The notes under the pieces were generated by a model. The model was not told where the DNA came from. It searched no databases and saw only the letters and a list, made by a program, of their open reading frames with translations. DNA of 64,000 bases from Franzmannia pantelleriensis. Lineage in GTDB: Bacteria > Pseudomonadota > Gammaproteobacteria > Pseudomonadales > Halomonadaceae. This document shows positions 10,599 to 20,568 of this stretch, one piece after another. The DNA lies in assembly GCF_900102875.1 (NCBI RefSeq), contig NZ_FNGH01000001.1, forward strand, positions 214,993 through 278,992, given 5' to 3'. Positions within the stretch are counted from its first letter, which is position 1. Every line of letters begins with the position of its first letter. The translations under genes and the position numbers were made by a program.

Positions 10599-10625
10599 TA
10601 AAGTCTCCCCGGCTTGCGCCGATAT
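10599..10625 (+). promoter_or_regulatory. Sigma-28 (FliA) promoter for cheB
   Basis: TAAA at 10599-10602, exactly 15 bases, then GCCGATAT at 10618-10625, one base off the FliA -10 consensus. It begins 10 bp after the cheR stop and lies about 60 bp before the cheB start, so it is an internal promoter for cheB and the genes after it. Confidence 0.85.
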
Positions 10626-10685
10626 CTCTTAGCATGACGCCTCGCCAGGCGAGACTGCGGCTTGTTGTTGAAAAGGAGGTCTGCC

Positions 10686-11747
10686 TTGAGTGCAGCCAAG
10701 ATCAAGGTGCTGTGTGTTGATGACTCGGCGCTGATTCGTGATCTGCTGAGCGAGATCATCAACGGCCACGATGACATGGAGGTGGTCGCGGTAGCCCCTG
10801 ATCCGATCGCCGCGCGAGACCTGATCAAGCAGCACAATCCCGATGTGCTGACCCTGGACGTCGAGATGCCGCGCATGGACGGTCTCGACTTTCTCGAGCG
10901 CCTGATGCGGCTGCGGCCAATGCCGGTACTGATGGTGTCGTCGCTGACCCAGGCTGGCTCGGAGGTCACGCTGCGTGCGCTGGAGCTGGGCGCGGTGGAC
11001 TTCCTGGCCAAGCCGGCACTGGGCATCCGCAGTGGCATGCTCGACTACGCCGAGCTGATTGCCGACAAGATCCGCGCCGCGGCGCGCTCGCGGCCGCGTC
11101 AGGCTCGGCGCAGCGATGCTCCGGCGCCCAAGGCGCTCGAGGCACCACTGATCACCAGCGAAAAGCTGCTGATCATTGGCGCCTCGACCGGAGGCACCGA
11201 GGCGATCCGCCAGGTACTCGAGCCGCTGCCGGCCAACAGTCCGGCGATTCTGATTACCCAGCACATGCCCGGGGGCTTTACCCGGTCATTTGCCGAGCGC
11301 CTGGACAAGCTGTGCCGGATCACCGTCAAGGAGGCTCAGGATGGCGAACGGGTGCTGCCGGGACACGCCTATATCGCCCCGGGCGATCGGCATCTCGAGC
11401 TGGCTCGCAGCGGCGCCAACTATGTGGCACGCCTCAATGACGGGCCGCCGGTCAATCGTCATCGTCCGTCGGTGGACGTGCTGTTCGACTCAGCGGCCAA
11501 GCATGCCGGACGCAACGCAATCGGCGTGTTGCTGACCGGCATGGGCAAGGACGGCGCCAGGGGGCTCTTGACCATGCGTCAGGCGGGGGCGGTCACCCTG
11601 GCCCAGGACGAGGCGAGCTGCGTGGTATTTGGCATGCCGCGCGAGGCGATTGGACTGGGCGGTGCCAGCGAGGTGGTGAGTCTCGATGAGATCGCCCCGC
11701 GGCTGATGGCGCTGGTCGCGGCATCTGGCCGTGCCCAGCGTGTGTAA
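10686..11747 (+). CDS. cheB: Chemotaxis methylesterase/glutamine deamidase CheB
   Basis: CheB removes receptor methyl groups and is switched on by CheA. It has a receiver domain ([13 protein letters not shown]; phospho-acceptor Asp in [12 protein letters not shown]) and a C-terminal esterase domain with the catalytic triad regions [20 protein letters not shown] and [11 protein letters not shown]. The start is TTG at 10686, chosen because AAGGAGGT at 10673-10680 sits right upstream; an in-frame TTG at 10662 lacks a site. This gives 353 residues, the usual length. Its own sigma-28 promoter lies at 10599-10625. Confidence 0.95.
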   Translation: MSAAKIKVLCVDDSALIRDLLSEIINGHDDMEVVAVAPDPIAARDLIKQHNPDVLTLDVEMPRMDGLDFLERLMRLRPMPVLMVSSLTQAGSEVTLRALELGAVDFLAKPALGIRSGMLDYAELIADKIRAAARSRPRQARRSDAPAPKALEAPLITSEKLLIIGASTGGTEAIRQVLEPLPANSPAILITQHMPGGFTRSFAERLDKLCRITVKEAQDGERVLPGHAYIAPGDRHLELARSGANYVARLNDGPPVNRHRPSVDVLFDSAAKHAGRNAIGVLLTGMGKDGARGLLTMRQAGAVTLAQDEASCVVFGMPREAIGLGGASEVVSLDEIAPRLMALVAASGRAQRV

Positions 11748-11836
11748 GTAGAGGATGCGTTAGCGCATGACAGCTACACCAGCCCACCGCGTAGCGCTCG
11801 GGTTGGAACTAAAAATACCATTAAGGATACGCCGGG

Positions 11837-13546
11837 ATGATGGGATTATTGCGCAACCTCAAGATAAGTCTGCTGGTCAACGCGGTATTGGCTGTCTTCG
11901 TGGTGATGTTCGTCGTGACGGTCGGCTTGGCGATGATGTCCTCTCACAGCGCCAACCAGACGATTGAAATGCAGGCGCACGTCAGTGATCGACAGCTCAA
12001 CGAGTTCAACCGTGCCGAAGCGTTGCTTAATCAGGGCCGGGTCAACCTGGAAGCCGGTCTCGGGCATATGATGGTCGGCCGCATGGGTGAGGCACGGGAA
12101 GCTGGCGACGTTGCAGAAGCGTTTCTGGCGCGTGCTCAGGTGCGGATTCAGAATTTTATCGACGCACCCAAGAGCCCTCAGGGCGAGGCGCTGGCAGAGC
12201 CGGTCATTGCGCATTTCGAGACGCTGATGACATTGGCCACGGAGCAGGCGGAAACCCTGGACCAGATGGACACCAGTGGCTTTGCCCGGGTGCGTGCCGA
12301 GATGGAAGAGCCGGGTGCCCAACTGGCTGAGTCTTCTGCTGCATTCGTCAGTCATGCGGGGAGCCGCGTTGCGGAACAGCGCGCTGCGCATGAGCGACAG
12401 TCGCAGCTGTTTTACTGGCTTGAGATCGGCATGGTGGTGCTGGTGGCACTGCTGATCATCGGTTTGTTCGTGGTGTTGCGGGCACTGTTGGTCAAGCCGC
12501 TGGGCAAGGCGGTGGATAGCCTGGAGCGGATTGCCGAGGCGGATCTCTCGGAGGAGATCGAGGTCAAGGGCCGCAATGAGATCGGCCAGCTGTTCGATGC
12601 CATGCGCCATATGCAGCAGAGCCTGATGACCATCGTCGGTGACGTGCGCCAGAGCAGCAATTCGATTCACGTGGGCACCCGCGAGATCGCCAGCGGCAAC
12701 GCCGACCTCTCCTCGCGTACCGAACAGCAGGCCGCCTCCCTGGAGGAGACGGCCAGCAGCATGGAGGAACTGACCGCGACAGTGAAGCAGAATGCCGACA
12801 ATGCCCGGCAGGCCAGCGGTCTGGCCCTGGATGCCTCAACTACCGCCGGTCGCGGCGGGGAGGTGGTCGACCAGGTAATCACCACCATGCACGGCATCTC
12901 CGGAAGCTCTAAAAAGATTGCCGACATCACCGGCGTGATCGACTCGATCGCCTTCCAGACCAATATTCTGGCGCTCAACGCGTCGGTGGAGGCAGCCCGG
13001 GCCGGAGAGCAGGGTCGCGGTTTTGCCGTGGTAGCCGGTGAAGTGCGCAACCTGGCGGGACGCAGTGCCGATGCCGCCAAGGAGATCAAGACGCTGATCG
13101 AGAGTTCGGTGTCCCAGGTGCAGGAGGGGTCTACGCTGGTCGAGCAGGCCGGTGAGACCATGCAGGAGGTGGTGGCCGCGGTTAGACGTGTCACCGACAT
13201 CATGGATGAGATCTCTGCGGCCTCCCAGGAGCAGAGCGACGGTATCGAGCAGGTCAGCCAGGCCGTCAGCCAGATGGACGAGGTCACCCAGCAGAACGCC
13301 GCGCTGGTACAGCAGGCGGCAGCAGCGGCGGTCTCGCTCGAGGATCAGGCCAACCGGCTCGAACAGGCGGTTGCAGTGTTCCGCATGCAGGGCGGTGCCC
13401 AGCAGCAGACGTTGCCCGCGACTGAGCACTCCGTGGAGCGAGAGGCGCCTGCGCAATTGGCACGACCCACGGCGACAAGGTCGCAGTCGCCTGCTGCGCG
13501 CACGCGACGCGAAGCCGTGACCGAAGACGATTGGGAAGAATTTTGA
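11837..13546 (+). CDS. Methyl-accepting chemotaxis protein
   Basis: This is the third receptor of the cluster, 569 residues. It has an N-terminal membrane helix (about 10-35), a periplasmic helical sensor domain, a second helix (about 193-215), HAMP ([21 protein letters not shown]) and the conserved signalling tip [20 protein letters not shown]. It ends DWEEF, again a CheR-docking pentapeptide. AAGGA lies 10 bases before the ATG at 11837; a second ATG follows directly. The signalling region is nearly identical in sequence to those of the two upstream receptors, while the sensor domains differ. Confidence 0.94.
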   Translation: MMGLLRNLKISLLVNAVLAVFVVMFVVTVGLAMMSSHSANQTIEMQAHVSDRQLNEFNRAEALLNQGRVNLEAGLGHMMVGRMGEAREAGDVAEAFLARAQVRIQNFIDAPKSPQGEALAEPVIAHFETLMTLATEQAETLDQMDTSGFARVRAEMEEPGAQLAESSAAFVSHAGSRVAEQRAAHERQSQLFYWLEIGMVVLVALLIIGLFVVLRALLVKPLGKAVDSLERIAEADLSEEIEVKGRNEIGQLFDAMRHMQQSLMTIVGDVRQSSNSIHVGTREIASGNADLSSRTEQQAASLEETASSMEELTATVKQNADNARQASGLALDASTTAGRGGEVVDQVITTMHGISGSSKKIADITGVIDSIAFQTNILALNASVEAARAGEQGRGFAVVAGEVRNLAGRSADAAKEIKTLIESSVSQVQEGSTLVEQAGETMQEVVAAVRRVTDIMDEISAASQEQSDGIEQVSQAVSQMDEVTQQNAALVQQAAAAAVSLEDQANRLEQAVAVFRMQGGAQQQTLPATEHSVEREAPAQLARPTATRSQSPAARTRREAVTEDDWEEF

Positions 13547-13548
13547 GC

Positions 13549-13595
13549 ACGTCGCTCGCGACGTAACGCCCCTAGCGGGCCGGCGCTGCCGGCCC
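13549..13595 (+). terminator. Two tandem hairpins between receptor gene and cheY
   Basis: Two perfect inverted repeats follow the receptor stop: 7 bp at 13549-13555/13558-13564 with a 2-base gap, and 8 bp GC-rich at 13577-13584/13588-13595 with a 3-base loop. Neither is followed by a T run. They could attenuate readthrough or protect mRNA ends, so cheY-cheZ may be expressed at a different level from the receptor. Confidence 0.35.
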
Positions 13596-13628
13596 TGATT
13601 GACCGCCATGACGCAATGAGGAAGACCG

Positions 13629-14018
13629 ATGGCTGACAAGAACATGAGTATTCTGGTGGTGGATGACTTTCCGACCATGCGGCGGATCGTACGAAGCCTG
13701 CTCAAGGAGCTGGGGTTCACCAATGTGGAAGAGGCCGAAGACGGCCAGGACGGGCTGGCCAAGCTGCGCAGCGGCCAATTCGAGTTCGTGGTCTCCGACT
13801 GGAACATGCCTAACCTCGATGGCCTGGAGATGCTCAAGGAGATCCGCGCCGACGATGCCCTCAAGGACCTGCCGGTACTGATGGTGACCGCCGAGGCCAA
13901 GAAGGAGAACATCATCGCTGCTGCCCAGGCCGGTGCCAATGGCTATGTGGTCAAGCCGTTCACTGCCGCGACCCTCGAAGAGAAGCTCAACAAGATCTTC
14001 GAGAAGCTGGGGATGTGA
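13629..14018 (+). CDS. cheY: Chemotaxis response regulator CheY
   Basis: CheY-P binds the flagellar switch and changes rotation. The single receiver domain of 129 residues carries all key residues in E. coli numbering: Asp12 and Asp13, phospho-acceptor Asp57 (VVSDWNMPN), Thr87, Tyr106 and Lys109 (NGYVVKPF). GAGG lies upstream of the ATG at 13629. It is 55 bp before cheZ, as in enteric bacteria. Confidence 0.98.
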   Translation: MADKNMSILVVDDFPTMRRIVRSLLKELGFTNVEEAEDGQDGLAKLRSGQFEFVVSDWNMPNLDGLEMLKEIRADDALKDLPVLMVTAEAKKENIIAAAQAGANGYVVKPFTAATLEEKLNKIFEKLGM

Positions 14019-14073
14019 GCAGGGTGGTTTCATTCATCGAGGGCCAATAGCCGGCCTCAAGGAGATGACGATT

Positions 14074-14763
14074 ATGAGCGATGCACAGCGTGCGTCTGCC
14101 CAGGGGGCGGCCGGCGGCGACGATCTGGTTCAGCGTATCGGCCACCTGACCCGAATGCTGCGCGAAAGCATGCGCGAGCTGGGCCTGGACAAGGAGATCG
14201 AGCGCGCCGCCGAGGCGATCCCCGATGCCCGGGACCGCCTGAGCTATGTGGCGACGATGACCGAACAGGCCGCGGATCGCGCCCTGAATGCCATCGACCG
14301 TGCCCAGCCGATTCAGGATGCACTGGGCGAACAGGCCGAAGCGCTCGACAAGCAGTGGCAGGCATGGTTCGAGAATCCCATGGAGCTCGATGAGGCCAAG
14401 CTACTGGTCAAGGAAACCCGCAGCTATCTGGGCAAGGTGCCGGCCCAGACCCAGGCCACCAACGCCGAGCTGATGGAAATCATGATGGCGCAGGATTTCC
14501 AGGATCTCACCGGCCAGGTCATCAAGAAGATGATGGAGATGATCCGTGAGATCGAACATCAGCTGGTACAGGTGCTGCTCGATAGCGTACCCGCAGGCGA
14601 AGAGCGCGAGAAGCTGCAGCGCCGAGCCGATGGACAGTGGGAAGCGGATGCCAAGAAACGCGAGGAGACGCTGCTCAACGGCCCGCAGATCAAGCCGGAA
14701 GGGACCGACGTGGTCAGTTCCCAGGATCAGGTCGACGATCTTCTGGACGACCTCGGTTTTTAG
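14074..14763 (+). CDS. cheZ: CheY-P phosphatase CheZ
   Basis: CheZ dephosphorylates CheY-P. The conserved catalytic segment MAQDFQDLTGQVIKKM is intact and the C-terminal CheY-binding peptide DQVDDLLDDLGF ends the protein. Two in-frame ATGs are close together; AAGGAG at 14059-14064 abuts the first (14065) and is well spaced from the second (14074), so the second is chosen, giving 229 residues. A strong terminator follows. Confidence 0.96.
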   Translation: MSDAQRASAQGAAGGDDLVQRIGHLTRMLRESMRELGLDKEIERAAEAIPDARDRLSYVATMTEQAADRALNAIDRAQPIQDALGEQAEALDKQWQAWFENPMELDEAKLLVKETRSYLGKVPAQTQATNAELMEIMMAQDFQDLTGQVIKKMMEMIREIEHQLVQVLLDSVPAGEEREKLQRRADGQWEADAKKREETLLNGPQIKPEGTDVVSSQDQVDDLLDDLGF

Positions 14764-14799
14764 ACTGACACTAGATATTCCCCTTCAGATAGCGCCCAC

Positions 14800-14842
14800 A
14801 GCGCGGTAGTCGTGAATAAAGCCACGATTCGCCGCGCTTTTT
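14800..14842 (+). terminator. Rho-independent terminator after cheZ
   Basis: A two-part stem: 7 bp outer (14800-14806 with 14832-14838) and 5 bp inner (14810-14814 with 14823-14827), 8-base loop, followed at once by a T5 run (14838-14842). It should end the chemotaxis transcript before flhB. Confidence 0.75.
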
Positions 14843-14918
14843 GGCGTATCACCCTTGCCTACCTTTCTCGACAATGGCCAGCGTCCACCCCTCAGCTTCG
14901 TGAAGACGCCCACGCGCC

Positions 14919-16103
14919 ATGGCCGACCAGAGCAGCGATCAGGAAAAGACCGAAGAAGCCACGCCGCGACGCCTGCAGAAGGCTCGCGACGATGGCCAGG
15001 TCGCGCGTTCCCGTGAGTTGACCACCTTCATGCTGCTGCTGGGTGGGGTGATCGGCCTGTATACCATGGGGGCGATGCTCTATGACCAGCTGGGCCTGGC
15101 CATGGAGCAGGCGTTCCTGTTCGAGCGTCGACACGCCTTCGAGGTGATGCCGATGCTGACGCACATCTTCAACATCGGCCAGCACACCCTGTTGACCATG
15201 CTGCCGCTGTTCCTGCTGCTGATGCTGGTGGCACTGGTGGCCCCGGCGATGCTGGGGGGCTGGCTGATTTCCGCCAAGTCACTGCAGCCGAAGCTGTCGA
15301 AGCTCAATCCGCTAAAAGGGTTGAAGCGGATGTTTGGCGTCCAGGCGGTGATCGAGCTGCTCAAGGCGATCGCCAAGTCGGTCTTGGTGGGCGGTGTGGC
15401 ATTGACCTTCCTGTATACCAACCGCGGTCGCTATCTGAGTCTTATGGATCAGCCGATTCAGCAGGCCCTGGCCAGTGCCATGCAGTTGGCGGCGTTGGCT
15501 TGTGGGTTGGCCATCTTGGCGTTGATGGTGGTGATCCTGATCGATGTGCCGTACCAGCTGTGGAGCCATGCCAAGAAGCTGCGCATGAGCAAGGATGAGG
15601 TCAAGCGCGAGCACAAGGAGTCGGAAGGCGACCCTCACCTCAAGGCGCGGATTCGCTCGCAGCAGCAGTCGATGGCGCGCAACCGCATGATGAGCAAGGT
15701 GCCCGAGGCCGACGTGATTGTCACAAACCCGACGCATTATGCCGTGGCACTGAGCTACGACGATGGACTGATGTCGGCGCCGCGGGTGGTGGCCAAGGGC
15801 GCCGATGCGGTGGCCGGCCGGATCCGCGAGCTTGGCCAGGAGCACGGTGTGCCGCTGCTGGAGGCGCCGCCGCTGGCGCGGGCGCTGTATCACCATGTCG
15901 ACCTGGACCGTGAGATTCCGGCTGAGCTGTATACCGCCGTGGCGGAAGTCCTGGCTTGGGCCTTCCGCCTCAAGCGTGCCCATGACGGGGTGGAAGAGAT
16001 GCCCGATACGCCCAGTGACCTGCCGGTCCCGGCCGAACTCGACGCCAAGGCACCCGGTGGTGCGGCGTCTGGAGAGAATGATGCTACCGAGGAGCCTCGA
16101 TGA
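14919..16103 (+). CDS. flhB: Flagellar type III export switch protein FlhB
   Basis: FlhB sits in the flagellar export gate and controls substrate switching by self-cleavage. The 394-residue protein has four membrane helices (about residues 30-50, 90-115, 145-165, 185-210) and the cytoplasmic domain with the autocleavage motif in VTNPTHYAVAL. The N terminus SDQEKTEEATPRRLQKARDD is typical of the family. A terminator lies upstream, so a separate promoter in the 76-bp gap or readthrough must serve it; none was identified with confidence. It overlaps flhA by 4 bp (ATGA). Confidence 0.97.
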   Translation: MADQSSDQEKTEEATPRRLQKARDDGQVARSRELTTFMLLLGGVIGLYTMGAMLYDQLGLAMEQAFLFERRHAFEVMPMLTHIFNIGQHTLLTMLPLFLLLMLVALVAPAMLGGWLISAKSLQPKLSKLNPLKGLKRMFGVQAVIELLKAIAKSVLVGGVALTFLYTNRGRYLSLMDQPIQQALASAMQLAALACGLAILALMVVILIDVPYQLWSHAKKLRMSKDEVKREHKESEGDPHLKARIRSQQQSMARNRMMSKVPEADVIVTNPTHYAVALSYDDGLMSAPRVVAKGADAVAGRIRELGQEHGVPLLEAPPLARALYHHVDLDREIPAELYTAVAEVLAWAFRLKRAHDGVEEMPDTPSDLPVPAELDAKAPGGAASGENDATEEPR

Positions 16104-18184
16104 GAGCGCTGACTGATCTGCTGGGCCGTCGCGACTGGATGGGCGACGTGCGCATGAAACTGCTGGCCGGCCCGATCCTGATCCTCATGATCCTGTCGAT
16201 GATGATCCTGCCGCTGCCGCCGTTCGCGCTGGATATGTTCTTCACCTTCAATATCGCGTTGGCGGTGATGGTGCTGCTGGTCAGCATGTTTACCCAGAAG
16301 CCGCTGGATTTCGCCGCTTTCCCGGCGATTCTGCTGTTCACGACGCTGCTGCGGCTGTCGCTGAACGTGGCCTCGACCCGGATCATCCTGATGGAGGGCC
16401 ATGGCGGAGGCGATTCGGCGGGCAAGGTGATCGAGGCCTTCGGGCAGTTCCTGGTTGGCGGCAATTTCGCGGTTGGCCTGGTGGTGTTCCTGATCCTGGT
16501 GATCATCAATTTCATGGTCATTACCAAGGGTGCCGGGCGGATTGCCGAGGTCGGCGCACGCTTCATGCTCGACGCCATGCCCGGCAAGCAGATGGCGATC
16601 GATGCCGACCTCAATGCTGGCCTGATCGGCGAAGACGATGCGCGCAAACGACGCGCCGAAGTGGCTCAGGAGGCGGATTTCTACGGCTCCATGGACGGTG
16701 CCAGCAAGTTCGTACGTGGCGATGCCATGGCGGGTCTGGTGATCATGGTGGTCAATATCATCGGTGGCCTGCTGATCGGCATGTTGCAGCACGGCATGGG
16801 CTTCGGCGATGCCGCCCGCACCTATACCCTGATGACCATCGGCGATGGTCTGGTGGCGCAGATCCCGGCACTGGTGATCTCGACGGCGGCAGGGGTGACG
16901 GTATCGCGGGTCACGACCGATGAAGATGTCGGGCAGCAGATGATCAGCCAGCTGTTCGTCAATCCCCAGGTGCTGATTCTGGCGGCCTGTGTGATGGGCA
17001 TGCTGGGCATGGTGCCGGGGATGCCCAACTTCGTGTTCCTGTTCTTCACCGCGCTGCTTGGCGGCCTGGCCTGGTGGCTGATGCGCCGTGAGGAGAGCGC
17101 CATGGCCGAACAGGAGATCAGCGCCGAACCGCCACCGCCGCCCGAGGCACCGGAAGCCAGCTGGGACGATGTACAGCTGGTCGATACGCTGGGGCTGGAG
17201 GTTGGCCATCGGCTGATTCCGCTGGTCGACCACCGCCAGCAGGGCGAACTGTTGGGCCGCATCAAGAGCGTGCGCAAGAAGTTTGCCCAGGATGTTGGCT
17301 TCCTGCCGGCGGTGGTGCACATCCGCGACAATCTGGAGCTCGGTCCCAACACCTACGTGATCTCGCTCAAGGGCGTGGAAGTGGGGCGTGGCGACGCCTA
17401 CCCGGGCAAGTGGCTGGCCATTGACCCCGGCCAGGTGTCGGGACACGTCGAGGGCACGGCGACCACCGACCCGGCTTTCGGCCTGCCGGCGGTGTGGATC
17501 GATACGGCGCAGCGCGAACATGCTCAGGTATATGGCTATACCGTGGTCGATGCCGGCACCGTGGTGGCTACCCACCTCAACCACCTGCTGCATCGCCACG
17601 CCAGCGAAATGTTGGGTCGCGGCGAGGTGCAGCAGCTGCTGGACAAGCTCGGGGAAGACAACAAGGCGCTGGTCGAAGACGTGGTACCCAAGGCGATTAC
17701 GCTCACCACCCTGCAGCGACTGCTGCAGAATCTGCTCGACGAAGAGGTGTCGATTCGCGATATGCGCACCATCCTCGACACCCTGGCCGAGCATGCCGGT
17801 CAGCAGAGCGATGCGGCTAGCCTCACCGAAGTGGTACGCGTGGCGCTGGGTCGCTCGATCACCCAGCAGTGGTTCCCCGGCAGCGAGGAACTGCACGTGA
17901 TCGGTCTGGATGCCAATCTGGAGCAGGTGCTGATGCAGGCCATGAACAACGGCGGGGCCCTCGAGCCGGGGCTTGCCGACACCCTGATGAGCGAGGCCGA
18001 GCAGGCGTTGAGTCGGCAGGAAATGGCCGGTGAACCGCCGGTACTGGTCGTGCAGCACAGCTTGCGTGCAGTGCTGTCGCGCTTTCTGCGACGCCGCTTG
18101 CGCCACCTGGCAGTGCTGTCTCAAGCGGAAATTCCCGATGACCGCACCCTACGGGTGACCAGCACGGTGGGGGCGCGTGGATGA
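16100..18184 (+). CDS. flhA: Flagellar export gate protein FlhA
   Basis: FlhA is the major export-gate protein. Its 694 residues have the usual size: about eight membrane helices in the first 330 residues, including the conserved RLSLNVASTRIIL and NFMVITKGAGRIAEVGARF segments, and the FHIPEP-type loop region around GKQMAIDADLNAGLI. The large C-terminal cytoplasmic chaperone-docking domain follows a short Pro-rich linker (PPPPPEAPEA). It is coupled to flhB and lies 50 bp before flhF. Confidence 0.97.
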   Translation: MRALTDLLGRRDWMGDVRMKLLAGPILILMILSMMILPLPPFALDMFFTFNIALAVMVLLVSMFTQKPLDFAAFPAILLFTTLLRLSLNVASTRIILMEGHGGGDSAGKVIEAFGQFLVGGNFAVGLVVFLILVIINFMVITKGAGRIAEVGARFMLDAMPGKQMAIDADLNAGLIGEDDARKRRAEVAQEADFYGSMDGASKFVRGDAMAGLVIMVVNIIGGLLIGMLQHGMGFGDAARTYTLMTIGDGLVAQIPALVISTAAGVTVSRVTTDEDVGQQMISQLFVNPQVLILAACVMGMLGMVPGMPNFVFLFFTALLGGLAWWLMRREESAMAEQEISAEPPPPPEAPEASWDDVQLVDTLGLEVGHRLIPLVDHRQQGELLGRIKSVRKKFAQDVGFLPAVVHIRDNLELGPNTYVISLKGVEVGRGDAYPGKWLAIDPGQVSGHVEGTATTDPAFGLPAVWIDTAQREHAQVYGYTVVDAGTVVATHLNHLLHRHASEMLGRGEVQQLLDKLGEDNKALVEDVVPKAITLTTLQRLLQNLLDEEVSIRDMRTILDTLAEHAGQQSDAASLTEVVRVALGRSITQQWFPGSEELHVIGLDANLEQVLMQAMNNGGALEPGLADTLMSEAEQALSRQEMAGEPPVLVVQHSLRAVLSRFLRRRLRHLAVLSQAEIPDDRTLRVTSTVGARG

Positions 18185-18233
18185 ACCAGGCGATCGCCCC
18201 TGTCAGTGAATTCAAGCGAGTGAGGGACATGCA

Positions 18234-20567
18234 ATGAGTGTTCAACGCTTTCTCGGCGCCAACAGCCGCGAGGCGATGCGCCAAGTGCGCGCTGCGCTGG
18301 GTGACGACGCCCTGATACTCTCCAATCGTAACGTCGAGGGTGGGGTCGAGATCCTGGCGCTAGCCGACGATGCTCATGGCAGGATGACCACCACCGAGCA
18401 GACGAGGTCGGCTCCCGCCGAGACGCCGTCCGGCGAGTCAGCGACGGGACTGCGCTCCGCCGCCGATGCGTCGCGACAGGCTAGGGCCTACGCCAGCCAG
18501 GCGGTGGCGCGGACGCCTCCGCCGCGTCAACCCGAGCCGCCCGCTCGTCCTGCCGAGCAGCCTGCAGCGCCCGCTCAGCCAGATTTTGCGGCCCTCAGCG
18601 AGCGCCTGCTCGGGGAAATGCAGGAAATGCGTGACATGCTGGGGCGCCAACAGCGCGAACGACACGGCGATCACGATCCCCTGGCGCGGCTGCATCAGCG
18701 CCTGTGGTCGGCCGGAGTTGGCCCACGCCTGTCAGCCGAACTGCTGGCCGAGCTGCCGGCCGAGCTTGACGCGGCTACCGATAGCGACGCCCAGGACGCC
18801 TGGCTGGCTCGCCAGCTGGCGGCACGCCTCAGCGTGCCCCGCGACGAGGCGGCGCTGTTCGATGAGGGGGGAGTCATTGCCCTGGTCGGGCCGACCGGGG
18901 TGGGCAAGACCACGACGACCGCCAAGCTGGCGGCCCGCTATGTGATGCGTCACGGCAGCGACGGCGTGGCCCTGGTGACCACCGACAGCTACCGGATCGG
19001 CGCCCATGAACAGCTGCGCATCTATGCCCGGCTGCTGGGTGTCGACGTGTACGCCCAGGACGCCGAGGCGGCCCTCGACGAGACCCTGGCACGGCTCGCC
19101 GACAAGCGGCTGGTGATCATCGACACCGTAGGCATGAGCCAGCGCGACCAGCGCTTGGTACGCCAGATCGAGCAGCTCTCCGCCAGCGGCCGACGCGTAC
19201 GGCTGCTGCTGCTGCTCAATGCTGCCAGCCACGGCGACACCCTGGAAGACGTCATCCTCAGCTACCGTCAGGCGGCGCGGGCGGCCAATAACCGCCTCGA
19301 TGACTGCATTCTGACCAAGCGCGATGAGTCGGCGCGTCTCGGGCCGCTGCTGGATAGCGTGATTCGTCACGGGCTGCGCCTGCACTATGTGTCGCATGGG
19401 CAGCAGGTGCCGGAGGATCTGAGCCTGGCCGATGCCACCTCACTGGTGAGCGAGGCGCTGCGGGTCGAGGACGATTCCCCGTTCACGCCTGAGTTCAGCG
19501 CCCTGCGTGAGCCGGTGCCGAGCGGCCAGAAGCGTCTCACGGCGCTGTCGCGGGGCTTGCTCGGCCAGGGGCGTGCCTTGCGTGCGGCGCTCGACACGCT
19601 GCGTGCCAACCAGCCCGGCTTCGCGCTGGTGGAAGGGGCCTGGCAGTTGGCTGGCCAGCCGCTGGCACGGCAACGTGCCGCCCTGGATGGCATGCACGGC
19701 GCCCAGCTGGCTGCGGCTCGCGAGACCGGCGACCGAGGTGGCTTGACGCTGCTGTGGGGGGGGCAGCGGGTCAATGGCTGCGATTGGCGGTTACCCTGCG
19801 GCGCGGTCAGCGGTGAGGGACGGCTGTTGGCCAGCGGCTGGCAGGTGCAGCGGCTGCCCTCCGGGGACGTCGAGCGCCTTGAGTGGAGCGCCCAGCAGCT
19901 GGGGCCCGAGGCTCATGTGCTGGCCGCGATGCCGTCGTCGCCAGCGCTGGCTTGGCTCAGCGCCTGGCAGCTGCCGTGGCTGGCGGCGGCCAAGCCCAAC
20001 CAGCGCGTCGAGCTGGACGGCCAGCGGTTGCCGTTGGCCGAGCTGGCGACGCTGGCGACACATGACAGTGACATTGGCTGTCGTTACCAGGGGCGTCGGC
20101 TCACGCTGGCGCTGCATCGCCTGTCAGTTAGGCATGCCGCGGCTCGCGGCAATAACGACGCGCCGCCGCTTTCGTTGCTGACCGCCGTGCCGGTCGACCT
20201 TGATAGCGGCAGGCGCTTGACACGGCGCTACTGGCTGGCGCCTGAGGCGGGGGACGATGAATCCCGGCGGTTGATCGCCCGGCAGCTGCTGCTGGCCGAG
20301 TTGCCGGCGCTGACGCGTCGCGCCTGGCAGGGACTGGCCGATGCCGGCTTCGATGGCGGCGATGCCGAGCTGCGTCTGCAGCTCGCCCATGGCCTGGCTA
20401 ATGTCGCGCTAAGCCTGGCGCATGACGATGACGAATGGGCCATGGACGTGCGTGCCCAACTGCTGGCGCTGTTGGGTAGCCAGCGCAGCCGCCAGGCGTC
20501 GACGCTGTTGGATGCGCTGATCCACCTGTTCACGGCGCGGGATGTCTTCCGCGAGGTGGCCGCCTGA
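18234..20567 (+). CDS. flhF: FlhF GTPase with long C-terminal extension
   Basis: FlhF is an SRP-type GTPase that places flagella in many polar bacteria. The N terminus (MSVQRFLGANSREAMRQVRA) is typical, followed by an Ala/Pro-rich linker (about residues 55-125) and the NG domain: G1 at 219-226 (GPTGVGKT), TTDSYRIGAHEQLRIYA, G3 at 297-301 (DTVGM) and G4 at 361-364 (TKRD). At 777 residues it is far longer than the usual 370-500. The part after about residue 425 is Ala/Leu/Arg-rich with no domain I recognise. It follows flhA and precedes a FlhG-like gene. Confidence 0.92.
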   Translation: MSVQRFLGANSREAMRQVRAALGDDALILSNRNVEGGVEILALADDAHGRMTTTEQTRSAPAETPSGESATGLRSAADASRQARAYASQAVARTPPPRQPEPPARPAEQPAAPAQPDFAALSERLLGEMQEMRDMLGRQQRERHGDHDPLARLHQRLWSAGVGPRLSAELLAELPAELDAATDSDAQDAWLARQLAARLSVPRDEAALFDEGGVIALVGPTGVGKTTTTAKLAARYVMRHGSDGVALVTTDSYRIGAHEQLRIYARLLGVDVYAQDAEAALDETLARLADKRLVIIDTVGMSQRDQRLVRQIEQLSASGRRVRLLLLLNAASHGDTLEDVILSYRQAARAANNRLDDCILTKRDESARLGPLLDSVIRHGLRLHYVSHGQQVPEDLSLADATSLVSEALRVEDDSPFTPEFSALREPVPSGQKRLTALSRGLLGQGRALRAALDTLRANQPGFALVEGAWQLAGQPLARQRAALDGMHGAQLAAARETGDRGGLTLLWGGQRVNGCDWRLPCGAVSGEGRLLASGWQVQRLPSGDVERLEWSAQQLGPEAHVLAAMPSSPALAWLSAWQLPWLAAAKPNQRVELDGQRLPLAELATLATHDSDIGCRYQGRRLTLALHRLSVRHAAARGNNDAPPLSLLTAVPVDLDSGRRLTRRYWLAPEAGDDESRRLIARQLLLAELPALTRRAWQGLADAGFDGGDAELRLQLAHGLANVALSLAHDDDEWAMDVRAQLLALLGSQRSRQASTLLDALIHLFTARDVFREVAA

Positions 20568-20568
20568 G

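Noticed and set aside
15890-18124. Very long minus-strand open frame opposite flhA
   Set aside because: It is antisense to a certain gene, His/Gln/Arg-rich and without any domain; such frames are common opposite GC-rich genes.
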